Shown: positions 44,978 through 53,847 of the stretch, in pieces | Position numbering within the stretch: the first letter of the stretch is position 1 | Layout of the letters: each line of letters starts with the position of its first letter | Assembly: GCF_004358695.1 (NCBI RefSeq) | Contig: NZ_SNAA01000020.1 | Span: 1 to 53,970, forward strand | Reading direction: 5' to 3' | DNA from: Palleronia sediminis | GTDB taxonomy: Bacteria > Pseudomonadota > Alphaproteobacteria > Rhodobacterales > Rhodobacteraceae | DNA: 53,970 nucleotides | The notes under the pieces: generated by a model | The model's input: the letters and a program-made list of their open reading frames with translations, nothing else | What the model was told of the DNA's origin: nothing | Databases searched by the model: none | Program-made: the position numbers and the translations under genes

Positions 44978-45760
44978 TCAGCGCAGCTTCGGCGGCCGGT
45001 CGGGGTCGCTGCCCGGCGGCGCGGGGGCCGCGTCGCGCGCGGGCTCGAACCGCGGCAGGTCGAACCGCAGCCCGGCCCGCGCCAGCCGCGCGGCGATGGG
45101 CGCCGATGACGGGGTGAAGCCCACGTCGACGCTCGCCGCCTCCAGCCCCGAAAAGACCAGCGCCTCGCGCATGGCCGAGGACAGCGCGCCCTCGGCGCCC
45201 CGCGCCGGATCGACAAAGACCAGCAGATGCCCCTGCGCGCCGCCCTCGTAGCGCGCGCGCACGAGGTAGGCCATCCGCGCGAGCCCGGTGGCGGTGGCGA
45301 GCTTGGCGTCGAGCGCCGACAGGAACCGCTCGGGCAACTCGCCCGGCGGGAACAGCTCGACCGGCCAGGCCTCGATCTCGTCGGGGGCGCCCGACAGCGT
45401 CTCGGCCAGCCAGCCCAGCGCCTCGGGCGTCAGCAGCGTCTCGGACGGCGCCACGGAGGGGTTGAGCGCCAGCCCCGTCCCCTGCCCGGCCAGCATCCCC
45501 GCCAGCATCCGGCCCGACAGGGTGACATAGGGCGCGCCCGCGGCCGCGAACTCGGCCAGCCGCTCGACCCGGTCGAAGCCCAGCACGAACCGCCCCTGCG
45601 AGGTCTCGAAGACCTGCGGCGCGACCTCAGCCCCCTCGGGCTCGGCCGTCAGCAGCACGAACAGCTCGGCATCGGCCACGCGCTCGTAGAAGGCGAGCCG
45701 GGCGGCATCGTCCTGCGGCGCGGCCTCCATCGCGGCATGGGCGCGGTCGAGCGGGGTCAT
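44978..45760 (-). CDS. SseB-family protein
   Basis: A 260-residue protein with the SseB N-terminal domain style (AELFVLLTAEPEG, GRFVLGFDRVERLAEFA and GLALNPSVAPSETLLTPE) and a C-terminal half with LLVFVDPARG. SseB-fold proteins are cytosolic and often found beside secretion or unrelated genes; their biochemical role is unknown. The C-terminus is Pro-rich. Its ATG overlaps the stop of the glycosylase gene (45757-45760). Confidence 0.8.
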   Translation of the reverse strand: MTPLDRAHAAMEAAPQDDAARLAFYERVADAELFVLLTAEPEGAEVAPQVFETSQGRFVLGFDRVERLAEFAAAGAPYVTLSGRMLAGMLAGQGTGLALNPSVAPSETLLTPEALGWLAETLSGAPDEIEAWPVELFPPGELPERFLSALDAKLATATGLARMAYLVRARYEGGAQGHLLVFVDPARGAEGALSSAMREALVFSGLEAASVDVGFTPSSAPIAARLARAGLRFDLPRFEPARDAAPAPPGSDPDRPPKLR

Positions 45761-46341
45761 GCCAGCGCCTCGGCCACGCGGGCGCGCAGTTCGGGCAGGA
45801 GTTCGCTCGCGAACCACGGGTTGCGGTTCAGCCAGGCGGTGTTGCGCCACGAGGGATGCGGCAGCGGGATCGCGCGGGGCAGGTGCGCGCGCCAGTCGCG
45901 CACCGTGGCCGTGACGCCCGCCTTGGTGCCCATGTGCCATTTCTGCGCATAGCCGCCGATCAGGACCGCCAGCCGCACCCGGTCCAGCGCCTCGAGGATC
46001 GGCGCGCGCCAGGTCCGCGCGCATACGGGCGGCGGCGGCAGGTCCGAGCCCGCCGCATCATAGCCCGGAAAGCAGAAGGCCATCGGCACGATGGCCACCC
46101 GCGAGCGGTCGTAGAACGTCGCCTCGTCGAGCCCCAGCCAGTCGCGCAGCCGCTTGCCCGACTGGTCCCAGAAAGGCGTGTTGGCCTTGTGCACCCGCAT
46201 CCCCGGCGCCTGGCTCGCGATCAGGAGCCGCGCGCCCGGCGCGAACCACACGACCGGGTTCGGCTCGTGCGCGGTGGCCGTGGCGCGAAAGCGCTCGGCG
46301 CAGATGCGGCAGGCCGAGAGGCGGGATTTCAGATCGTCCAT
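45757..46341 (-). CDS. uracil-DNA glycosylase family protein
   Basis: A 194-residue UDG-superfamily protein. LLIASQAPGMRVHKANTPFW corresponds to the catalytic-water motif region and PLPHPSWRNTAWLNRNPWF to the DNA-intercalation motif with HPS. Two N-terminal Cys (ACRIC) recall iron-sulfur families, but the later pair is not obvious. The subfamily is the short one usually annotated as uracil-DNA glycosylase family protein; base-excision activity is inferred. It overlaps the SseB-like gene downstream by ATGA. Confidence 0.82.
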   Translation of the reverse strand: MDDLKSRLSACRICAERFRATATAHEPNPVVWFAPGARLLIASQAPGMRVHKANTPFWDQSGKRLRDWLGLDEATFYDRSRVAIVPMAFCFPGYDAAGSDLPPPPVCARTWRAPILEALDRVRLAVLIGGYAQKWHMGTKAGVTATVRDWRAHLPRAIPLPHPSWRNTAWLNRNPWFASELLPELRARVAEALA

Positions 46342-46521
46342 GACCGCCCATCTAGCCACGATCGCGCCCGGCGCCAACCGCCTGCCCCGGCGCCGTCGCC
46401 CGAAAGCCCCGGCGGGCGGCTCACGGCGCGGGCCCCGCTTGCCAGCCCCTGCCGCCGGGGCTAACGCGGTGGCGACCGTCCGCCCCTGCCCGTCCTGTCC
46501 CGCCCCTGCCGAGCCCGCCCG

Positions 46522-47811
46522 ATGTATCGCGTCTGGACCTATGTTGCGAATACGCCGCTCCTGCTGTTGCTGGGCATGGCGCTGGGGCTTGGCTGGGCCA
46601 ACCTCGCCCCGGTGAGCTTTACCTTCGTCACCGAGTTCCCGCTGCTTTTCGGCAGCTGGATCGGGCGCGACGCGGGGCTGTGGCTCGGCGCGGCCGGGGG
46701 GGCCTTCGGCATCGACGACCTGGGCGATGTCGACCGGGTGCTGACGCCCGCCTATCTCGTCGCCGATATCGGCATGGCCATCGTCTTTGCGATGGCCGCG
46801 AAAGAGGCGTGGGAGGCCGCGATCCTGCGCCAGGGCGCGCTGCGCGGGCGGCGCGCCATGGTGCCGCTGGGCGCCACGCTGGGCGGTGCGACGGCGGCGG
46901 CGGGGCTGTTTCTCGCGCTCTCGGCGGTGCTGGGCTCGGATGCCTGGGACGCGGCCAGCCGGGCATGGGCCGCACCGGTCTCGACCGATGTGGCGCTGAC
47001 ATGGATCGCGGGGCGCGCGATCTTCGGGGCGCGCCACCCGGCGATGCGGATGCTGCTGGTGCTGGCCGTGGCCGACGACGTGCTGGCCTTCGCGATCCTC
47101 GCGCTGTTCTTTCCCGCGGCCCCGGTGGCGCCGGGCTGGCTGATCCTGCCCGCGCTCGCCGCCGCGACGGTCTGGCTGGCCTGCGTGGCGTGGCCCGCCC
47201 GGCGCGACCGGGGCAATCCCGCGCGCCCCGCCACGACGCGCGTGCGCCGCCGCATGGGGCTCTGGCCCTATGCGCTGGCCGCGGCGGTGTCGTGGGTTGG
47301 CGTGACCCGCGCGGGGCTGCACCCGGCGCTGGGGCTCTTGCCCATCGTGCCGGCCTTTCCCCATGCCACGCGCGCCTTCGGCCTGTTCGCCGAGGCCGAG
47401 CGATTCCTGCACGATCCGCTCAACCGTGCGCAGCGCGCGCTGCGCAGTCCCGCCGAGATCGTGCTGTTCCTCTTTGCCGTGGTGGCGGCGGGCGTGCCGC
47501 TCGGCGCGGTCGATGCGTCCTCGGGCGCGCTCTGGGCAGCGCTGGTGCTGGGCAAGCCCGTGGGCGTCGTTCTGGGGGCCTGGGCGATGATCGCGGTGGC
47601 GGGGCCGCTGCGCGGGGTGGCGGCGCGCGACCTCGTGGTGATCGGGGCGCTGGCGGGCTGCGCCGTGACCTGGCCGCTGTTTCTGTCGAACGCCGCGCTG
47701 CCGCTGTCGGCCGAGGGCGCGGCGCTGCGGATCGGGGCGCTGGGCTCGCTTGTCGCGGTGCTGGTCGCGGCGGTGCTGGCGCGCGCGCTGGGTGTCGCGC
47801 GGCGGGGCTGA
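46522..47811 (+). CDS. nhaA: NhaA-type Na+/H+ antiporter
   Basis: A 429-residue membrane protein with about 12 helices. The unwound-helix motif APVSTDVALTWIAGR and the ion-binding Asp pair in VLAVADDVLAFAIL correspond to the TDxA and paired Asp of NhaA. LHPALGLLPIVPAFPH is another family stretch. It exchanges Na+ for protons for salt and pH homeostasis, fitting a marine bacterium. It is a single-gene unit. Confidence 0.88.
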   Translation: MYRVWTYVANTPLLLLLGMALGLGWANLAPVSFTFVTEFPLLFGSWIGRDAGLWLGAAGGAFGIDDLGDVDRVLTPAYLVADIGMAIVFAMAAKEAWEAAILRQGALRGRRAMVPLGATLGGATAAAGLFLALSAVLGSDAWDAASRAWAAPVSTDVALTWIAGRAIFGARHPAMRMLLVLAVADDVLAFAILALFFPAAPVAPGWLILPALAAATVWLACVAWPARRDRGNPARPATTRVRRRMGLWPYALAAAVSWVGVTRAGLHPALGLLPIVPAFPHATRAFGLFAEAERFLHDPLNRAQRALRSPAEIVLFLFAVVAAGVPLGAVDASSGALWAALVLGKPVGVVLGAWAMIAVAGPLRGVAARDLVVIGALAGCAVTWPLFLSNAALPLSAEGAALRIGALGSLVAVLVAAVLARALGVARRG

Positions 47812-47971
47812 GCGCGGGTTCACGGGCTTGCGTCTTGCGCGGGGGCCGTGGCGGCGCGTAATCTCGCCGCGCGCCGGGCGGGGTCATAATGCTGTCCCAA
47901 AGGCGGGCTAGGGTGAAAACTGCCCGACGCCCCGTCGACGGCACCGCCGCCGCCCCGCGAACGGAAGACGC

Positions 47972-48631
47972 ATGATCGAATTCGACAATGTCTCCAAGTC
48001 CTTCTGGACCGGACAGCAGCGCAAGGTCATCCTCGACCGCGCGTCCTTCCGCGTGGAAGAGGGCAATTCGCTCGGCATCCTCGCCCCCAACGGCACCGGC
48101 AAGACGACGATCATCAACATGATGGCCGGGCTCGAAAAGGCCGACGAGGGCGAAATCCGGCGCACCAGCCGCATCTCGTTTCCGCTGGGCTTCATGGGCG
48201 GGGTCGTGCCGCGCCTTTCGGGCACCGAGAACGCGCGCTTCATCGCGCAGCTCTACGGCATCGACCCCGACTATCTCGAGGCGTTCTGCCGCTGGCTCTG
48301 CGGGCTCGAGGAATATTTCGACATGCCCGTGGGCACCTATTCCGCAGGGATGCGCGCGCGGCTGAGTTTGGCCTTACTGCTGGCGCTCGATTTCGATATC
48401 TATCTCGTGGACGAGGGCATGCCGTCGACCACCGATGTCGAGTTCAACCGCAAGGCGGGCGAGATCCTGCGAGAACGGCTGGAAAGCGCGACCATCGTGG
48501 TCGTGTCGCACCAGCCCGAGACGCTGGAAAAATTCTGCCGCTCGGCGGCGGTGCTCGTGGACGGTCAGCTCCACATGTTCGACACCCTTGAAGAAGCGAA
48601 GCGGCTGTATGACTACGAAACCCAAGGTTAA
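47972..48631 (+). CDS. kpsT: capsule polysaccharide export ATP-binding protein KpsT
   Basis: A 219-residue ABC ATPase of KpsT/Wzt type. Walker A is APNGTGKTT at residues 38-46 (the usual first Gly is Ala), the signature YSAGMRARLSLAL replaces LSGGQ as in capsule exporters, and Walker B is DIYLVDEG. It would energise export of capsular polysaccharide with a KpsM permease, not present in this window. It overlaps kpsE by 23 bases. Confidence 0.9.
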   Translation: MIEFDNVSKSFWTGQQRKVILDRASFRVEEGNSLGILAPNGTGKTTIINMMAGLEKADEGEIRRTSRISFPLGFMGGVVPRLSGTENARFIAQLYGIDPDYLEAFCRWLCGLEEYFDMPVGTYSAGMRARLSLALLLALDFDIYLVDEGMPSTTDVEFNRKAGEILRERLESATIVVVSHQPETLEKFCRSAAVLVDGQLHMFDTLEEAKRLYDYETQG

Positions 48632-50315
48632 GAAGTTCCGCATCCGCAAGACCGCCTCGCTCGCCCCCACCCCCGAGCCCGAGGCGCCGCCCGCCGCGCC
48701 CGCGCGCCCGGCCGTCGTGGTGCGCCATACCCGCGGCGGCGACACCGGCCGCCGGCCCGCCGATGACGGGTTCGGCGACGCGCCCTATCCCGGCTCGGCC
48801 CGCGCCGAGCCCGGCCCCGCCGCCCGCGCCGATATCGACGAGCCCGCCACCGTCGCGGGCGAGACCGATATCGCCCGCATCCGGCGCGAGGGGCTGACGG
48901 GGCGGCAGTTGCGCCTCGCCCGCCGCCTCGCCCAGAAACACGGGATCGAGGCGACATCGGATTTCGACGCGGTGCGCCGCCTGCGCCTCAAGGGAATCGA
49001 CCCGTTCGAGCGGGCCAACATGCTCGAACTCGTCGTGCCGGGCGATGCGCAGGACACCCCGGCCGCCGCCGCGCCCTCGCGCGTGCAGCTTCCCCAGACG
49101 GTCAAGCCGGTGCAGCTCCCCGCGACCGAGGACGCGCCGACCCGGCCCGCGGCGCCGGGCGCCTCGCAGCACGCGGAACAGGTGCGCCAGATCCAGCGCG
49201 ACATCTCCCGCCGTCGCCGCCGCAAGCTCGCGCTGCTGGGCGCGCGGCTGCTGTTCTTCGTCGGGCTGCCGACGGCGCTGGCGGGCTATTACTATTACGA
49301 GATCGCGACCCCGATGTACGCGACCAAGACCGAGTTCGTGATCCAGCAGGCCGAGGCCGCGTCGGGCGGATCGCTGGGCGGGCTGTTCTCGGGCACGGGC
49401 TTTGCCACCTCGCAGGACAGCATCACCGTCCAGTCCTACCTGACCTCGCGCGACGCCATGCTGCGGCTCGACGAGGATGCCGCGTTCAAGGCGCATTTCT
49501 CGCAGGACTGGATCGACCCGATCCAGCGCCTCCCCGAGGATGCGTCGAACGAGGCGGCCTATAAACTCTACAAGGACGTGGTCGAGATCGGCTACGACCC
49601 GACCGAGGGCATCGTCAAGATGGAGGTCGTGGCCGCCGATCCGCAGGTCAGCGCGCAATATTCCGGCCTGCTCATCGACTATGCCGAGGAACGGGTCGAC
49701 CAGCTTACCCAGCGCCTGCGCGAGGACCAGATGTCGGGCGCGCGCGAAAGCTATACCGAGGCCGAGGAAAAGATGCTCGCCGCGCAGGACCGCGTGCTCG
49801 AGCTCCAGGAACAGCTCGGCGTGCTCGACCCCATCGCCGAAAGCGGCGCGGTCATGGGCCAGATCTCGCAGTTCCAGACCCAGCTTCGCCAGAAACAGCT
49901 CGAGCTCGACCAGCTTCTGTCGAATCGCCGTCCGAACGAATCGCGCGTCGCGGGCGTGCGCGGCGATGTCGAACGGTTGCAGGCCGTCGTCGACGAGCTG
50001 CGCGGCGACATGACCGACGGCACCGGCGACGTGGCGTCTCTGGCGCGCGTCTCGGCGCAGCTCAGGATCGCCGAGACCGACCTCGAGACGCGCACCGCGC
50101 TGATGCAGCAGGCGCTTCAGCAGCTCGAGACCGCGCGGATCGAGGCCAATCGCCAGACCCGCTACCTGTCGCTCGGCGTCTCGCCGATCCCCCCCGACGA
50201 GGCCACGTATCCGCGCAAGTTCGAGAACACGCTGCTGGCCTTCGTGGTGTTTGCGGGTCTCTACCTGATGCTGTCGCTCACCGCGTCGATCCTGCGCGAG
50301 CAGGTGTCGTCCTGA
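48609..50315 (+). CDS. kpsE: capsule export inner-membrane protein, KpsE-like, with long N-terminal extension
   Basis: A 568-residue polysaccharide co-polymerase-like protein. Residues 1-205 are a cytosolic Pro/Ala-rich extension containing a basic helical patch (RLARRLAQKHGIEAT, DPFERANMLELV). TM1 lies at about 206-228, a periplasmic coiled coil at about 360-480 and TM2 at about 539-561. KpsE links the inner-membrane ABC exporter to the outer-membrane channel. Family members are usually near 400 residues, so the extension accounts for the extra length. Translation start at 48609 lies within the kpsT end. Confidence 0.85.
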   Translation: MTTKPKVKKFRIRKTASLAPTPEPEAPPAAPARPAVVVRHTRGGDTGRRPADDGFGDAPYPGSARAEPGPAARADIDEPATVAGETDIARIRREGLTGRQLRLARRLAQKHGIEATSDFDAVRRLRLKGIDPFERANMLELVVPGDAQDTPAAAAPSRVQLPQTVKPVQLPATEDAPTRPAAPGASQHAEQVRQIQRDISRRRRRKLALLGARLLFFVGLPTALAGYYYYEIATPMYATKTEFVIQQAEAASGGSLGGLFSGTGFATSQDSITVQSYLTSRDAMLRLDEDAAFKAHFSQDWIDPIQRLPEDASNEAAYKLYKDVVEIGYDPTEGIVKMEVVAADPQVSAQYSGLLIDYAEERVDQLTQRLREDQMSGARESYTEAEEKMLAAQDRVLELQEQLGVLDPIAESGAVMGQISQFQTQLRQKQLELDQLLSNRRPNESRVAGVRGDVERLQAVVDELRGDMTDGTGDVASLARVSAQLRIAETDLETRTALMQQALQQLETARIEANRQTRYLSLGVSPIPPDEATYPRKFENTLLAFVVFAGLYLMLSLTASILREQVSS

Positions 50316-50340
50316 CGTGGCGGCACCCGCGAAAAAGAGC

Positions 50341-50373
50341 GGGCCGCGGGGCCGAAAAATGCGCCCGCGGCCC
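50341..50373 (+). terminator. hairpin after kpsE
   Basis: GGGCCGCGGG (50341-50350) and CCCGCGGCCC (50364-50373) pair perfectly over ten base pairs around a 13-base A-rich loop. It sits 25 bases after the kpsE stop and before tRNA-Gln. It has no T-tract. Confidence 0.55.
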
Positions 50374-50415
50374 CTTGCACCCCCCCCGCCGCCTGACTAG
50401 AACCCGTCGCACCAA

Positions 50416-50490
50416 TGGGGTGTAGCCAAGTGGTAAGGCATCGGTTTTTGGTACCGTGTATCGTAGGTTCGAATCCTACCACCCCAGCCA
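50416..50490 (+). tRNA. tRNA-Gln (anticodon UUG)
   Basis: A 75-base tRNA with all arms: acceptor TGGGGTG/CACCCCA, anticodon stem CGGT/ACCG with loop TTTTGGT (anticodon TTG), T arm GTAGG-TTCGAAT-CCTAC, discriminator G and encoded CCA. The sequence is close to the usual bacterial tRNA-Gln. A tyrosine recombinase frame begins at the very next base, so the 3' end is the probable attachment site of an integrated element. Confidence 0.96.
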
Positions 50491-53334
50491 ATGTCCTCGA
50501 AAAATTGCATACTTCCCAATGGGATAGCCGTTGATCAAGCGGCCAGCCTCCCGTCTCCACGTCGTGGTGGTTCACAAACTGGTTCACATGGTGCCCGGTG
50601 CGGACCGCGCGAACCGTCGAGAAAATGGGGGCTTCACCTCGTTCGCAGAAACGGGATCTTCTATTTCCGGCGGCGCTGGCCCGAAAAAATCCGCTGTCTC
50701 GGCGCGCCCGCGTTTCTGTCGGTTTCGCTCCGCACCCACCTCCTCGCCGAAGCGGTAAAGCGGTCGGCCGACATGCTCTCCGCGGTCGAGGCAGGAGAGA
50801 AAAACGTGCTCGAAGAACTTCAGGACAGCCCGGTCAGCGAGGCACGGGTCCAGGCGATGCTGAAAGAGATCGTGCGGCGTGCCGTCGCCACGATGATTGC
50901 GCGGCAGGAAAGCGACTTGTCGATCGAGGGCTCCGAGGCCTGTCTGCGCCGCATCGAAGCGGAGACGGGCTTGATACGGGACGCCCAGCGCGCTCGCGAC
51001 TGGCCAGTGGCGTCCGCATTCGCAGGAGACATTGCAGGGCAGAACGGCATAGACCCAGAGACCCTCGAGGCCCCCGCGGTTGCCCGGCAAGTCCTTTCCC
51101 TCCTGCGCCGTCTCAACGACTTGAGCGCCCGCGTGGAGCGGGACTTCGACGACCCGCTTGAGGTCGGGCGGGATCTCCTGATCGATCATGGGCTGACGCC
51201 GACCCGGGAGGCCATGAAGCCGCCAATGCTGCTGTCGGAGGCGATCGAGAAGGCCTGCGAAGAGGCCCCGCAAGACGTGGAAACCAAGATCCGGGTTATC
51301 GGGAAAGTCGCCCTGGCGTATTTCGGCGACGTGCCCGTGGCTTCGATCGTGCTCGAGCAGTCCTTCGAGTTCCTCTTCCAGGTCTGGATGCTTCCGAAGC
51401 GCTGGGGAAAAGGCCACGGCCGAAACAGGCACGAGAAGATCGGCAAGGACTTGTGCCCTTTGCAGGAGATCCGCGACGCCGATGCCCAAGACGCTCAACT
51501 GTTGGAGGAAATCCTGAATCTCGACACGCTGTCGGTGCCCGACAAGCGGCGCCGGCTTGTGGTGGAACTGATTCCGAGGCTCACCGACGGATACCTCTTC
51601 GTCCAGCGTGACATGCTCAATCGCATATTTCGCGCCGCGCTCGGACGGAAACGTGTCGGACGGGATGTCGATGACGAAGATCGCCTCGTCCCCTCCCACG
51701 CGCAGCTGAAGAACCGGTTGCGCGCCTGGCACAAGTCTCAGAAGACACCCTGCAAGCTTCCGAAACGCGTGTCGCGCCCGAAGCGCCGGATGTCGTGGTC
51801 GCTCGAGCACGTGTCGAGGCTCCTGCGCTCGCCAATCTATGTCGGCACATCGTCCCCGAAGCAGCGCAGCCGGAAAGCCACCGCGCGCAATCGCATCATC
51901 ATCCGGGACGCGATCTATTGGGTCCCGCTCATCATGATCACGATGGGCGTCCGCCCAGAGGAAATCCTCCAGGCCGCGGTGCCGGACGTGGTGCGCCGGG
52001 ACGGGATCCTCTGCCTCTTTGTCGGCGACGAAGAGGACGCGGTGTTGAAGAACGAGCAATCCCGGCGCGTGCTACCGATTCCGGAGATCCTCCTCGAACT
52101 GGGGTTCCGGGAATGGGTCGTGGCGAAACGCAAATTCGGGGAAACTTGGCTTTTCCCGGAGATCCAGCCCGACAAGAGCCACGGTCGACGATCCCAGATC
52201 TTCGGCGACCGCCTGCGGAACCTCCTGAAGACGCTGAAGCTCCACGACACGCGCGAAGACATCTACGCCATGCGGCGCACGCTTTCTTCCAAGCTTTTGA
52301 GCCGGGGCATCGATACCGGCACTCGCCAGAGGATTCTTGGCCACCTCGAGGGCACGACCATCGACCGGCACTATTCCGATCATGGCCTTCTGGAGTTGAA
52401 AGACATGCTCGATGCCGTCGACTACGGCATCGAAATCGGCAGCGACAGGCGGTTTGGCTTTCCCATCATCGTGGGCAACCGCACCGCCCTGCAGACGGCT
52501 CTCGATGTCGATGTGGCTTTGACCGATCGGCGGGAGGTCTCGGCCGTTCAACTCCGCGACTCCGAAACCGACGAGATCGTGTTCGAGGCCGCCATCTCGG
52601 GCAGGAAGGCCCCGGCGGAATACACGTGGAATGATTGCGAAGCCCTCGAGGAAAAGGACGTGGCCGCGCGGATCGTTTCGCTCGGCCGGCAATATTCGCT
52701 CACGATGCCGGCAAGCGAAGAGGCCACGGCAGCACTCGAGCATCTGCTGATTTTGGTCGACGACAAGCCATTCTACGCTCCCGCCACGAAGCCGAGCGTC
52801 GATAAGGAAACGGAGGAAATCGAAAATCCTTCTGTGGTTGATGCCAAACCGATCGTCGACAACCCGGATAGCCGCCCAATCGATCTCGAGGCAGGGGATC
52901 TTGTGGTGTGCGCTCTTCCGAGCCGACGTGCTGAACCCACCAAGTCGACTGCGCGTCCGGGAATTGTCGTGAACACCCGTACAATGGCTGGCCGGAAATT
53001 CCTCGATATCGCCTGGGGTGGCCCGATCGAGACTGCGGGACCGGCACCGCATGAACTCGCGATTGCGCAGGCCGTCGAGATGGCCGAAGCCAAGCTCGAC
53101 ATTCCGACGCGCTTCAATTTGCGTCGGCGTTTCCTTGTGCCCGAGGAAGATACTGCAAGGCTGCACCATCGCCTCGGGCGCATCAGCAAAAGTGCTGAAA
53201 GCAGACTCAGGGAAGGTCTCCTTTATGCCGGTGACGTGTCTCCAGAGCCGGTCGCAGAACCGACCAGAAAACAGCGGCCTTTGGTTGTAGAACGGAGGCG
53301 CAGCAGGAGCGTGCGTCCGCCAAATTCAAGGTAG
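50491..53334 (+). CDS. tyrosine recombinase/integrase with C-terminal PemK/MazF-like extension
   Basis: A 947-residue integrase. N-terminus: a DUF6538-like segment HLVRRNGIFYFRRRWPEKIR at about 49-68. Catalytic residues: R488 (GVRPEE), K520, R595 in YAMRR (Tyr592 replaces the usual His), GH at 617-618 and nucleophile Y628 (DRHYSDHG). Residues 660-947 are extra; 799-890 (EAGDLVVCALP, then ARPGIVVNTR, FLDIAWG and PTRFNLRRRFLVP) resemble PemK/MazF toxins. The ATG directly abuts the tRNA CCA, has no Shine-Dalgarno and is the only in-frame ATG before residue 94. Codon use is less GC-biased than upstream genes, consistent with transfer. Confidence 0.85.
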   Translation: MSSKNCILPNGIAVDQAASLPSPRRGGSQTGSHGARCGPREPSRKWGLHLVRRNGIFYFRRRWPEKIRCLGAPAFLSVSLRTHLLAEAVKRSADMLSAVEAGEKNVLEELQDSPVSEARVQAMLKEIVRRAVATMIARQESDLSIEGSEACLRRIEAETGLIRDAQRARDWPVASAFAGDIAGQNGIDPETLEAPAVARQVLSLLRRLNDLSARVERDFDDPLEVGRDLLIDHGLTPTREAMKPPMLLSEAIEKACEEAPQDVETKIRVIGKVALAYFGDVPVASIVLEQSFEFLFQVWMLPKRWGKGHGRNRHEKIGKDLCPLQEIRDADAQDAQLLEEILNLDTLSVPDKRRRLVVELIPRLTDGYLFVQRDMLNRIFRAALGRKRVGRDVDDEDRLVPSHAQLKNRLRAWHKSQKTPCKLPKRVSRPKRRMSWSLEHVSRLLRSPIYVGTSSPKQRSRKATARNRIIIRDAIYWVPLIMITMGVRPEEILQAAVPDVVRRDGILCLFVGDEEDAVLKNEQSRRVLPIPEILLELGFREWVVAKRKFGETWLFPEIQPDKSHGRRSQIFGDRLRNLLKTLKLHDTREDIYAMRRTLSSKLLSRGIDTGTRQRILGHLEGTTIDRHYSDHGLLELKDMLDAVDYGIEIGSDRRFGFPIIVGNRTALQTALDVDVALTDRREVSAVQLRDSETDEIVFEAAISGRKAPAEYTWNDCEALEEKDVAARIVSLGRQYSLTMPASEEATAALEHLLILVDDKPFYAPATKPSVDKETEEIENPSVVDAKPIVDNPDSRPIDLEAGDLVVCALPSRRAEPTKSTARPGIVVNTRTMAGRKFLDIAWGGPIETAGPAPHELAIAQAVEMAEAKLDIPTRFNLRRRFLVPEEDTARLHHRLGRISKSAESRLREGLLYAGDVSPEPVAEPTRKQRPLVVERRRSRSVRPPNSR
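50568..50588 (+). repeat. tandem 9-base direct repeats near the tRNA junction
   Basis: TGGTTCACA occurs at 50568-50576 and again at 50580-50588, a 12-base period, about 80 bases from the tRNA end and inside the integrase frame. Such repeats beside an attachment site can be arm-type binding sites of the integrase. Confidence 0.4.
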
Positions 53335-53369
53335 CGAACAGTAGTCGGTGGTCGACGAGTAGACCGATC

Positions 53370-53840
53370 TCCGCCTATCTCCGCCAAGCCGAGGAGGATG
53401 GCACCGACTACGTGGTGATCGACACGCCGCCCAATGCTGGCGGCACGATCTACGCGGCGATCCGCGCTGCGGACCTGGTGGTCGTTCCCATCCGGCAGTG
53501 ACCGTTTGACATCAACGCAACCGCGGGCACGGTGGACATCATGGCGCAGACTGGTCCGCCGGGGATCTGCGTTTTGAGCCAGGTGGGGTCGGTCGGGCCC
53601 GAGGGCGACGACACCGCAGCAGTTGTGCAGAATCTCTACCCGAGCGTGCCGCTGGCCAAGGCCCGGCTTGGCCAGCGCAAGGCGTTCATGCAGGCGCTGA
53701 TTTCCGGCCAGGCGATCACCGAGTTCGACCGGCCGAGCTCGAAGGCCGTGGCGGAGCAGGCTGCGATGCAGCCATGCCTTTCCAGGCGGGCAAAACATGA
53801 AATTACCAGAGGCTATTGGAGCGACCAGTATTCCATGTAG
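53370..53840 (+). pseudogene. ParA-family ATPase remnant with in-frame stop
   Basis: The frame reads DYVVIDTPPN (Walker B region of ParA/MinD ATPases) and AADLVVVPIRQ, then an in-frame TGA at 53499-53501, then resumes PFDINATAGTVDIM and continues to FDRPSSKAVAEQ and a stop at 53838. Intact relatives read ..RPSPFDxxAT.., so the TGA replaces a Ser codon. The Walker A half is missing and no start is visible. It is a decayed plasmid- or island-type partition gene between the integrase and the IS copy; it fills nearly all of the 527-base gap there. Confidence 0.75.
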
Positions 53841-53847
53841 AAAAGGG

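Noticed and set aside
48609-48631. Frameshift joining kpsT and kpsE
   Set aside because: The 23-base overlap is between two complete genes, each with its own start or stop and full-length domains.
53370-53840. Functional ParA partition gene indicating a replicon
   Set aside because: The Walker A half is missing and an in-frame TGA interrupts the remaining part; no parB or origin-like iterons are visible.
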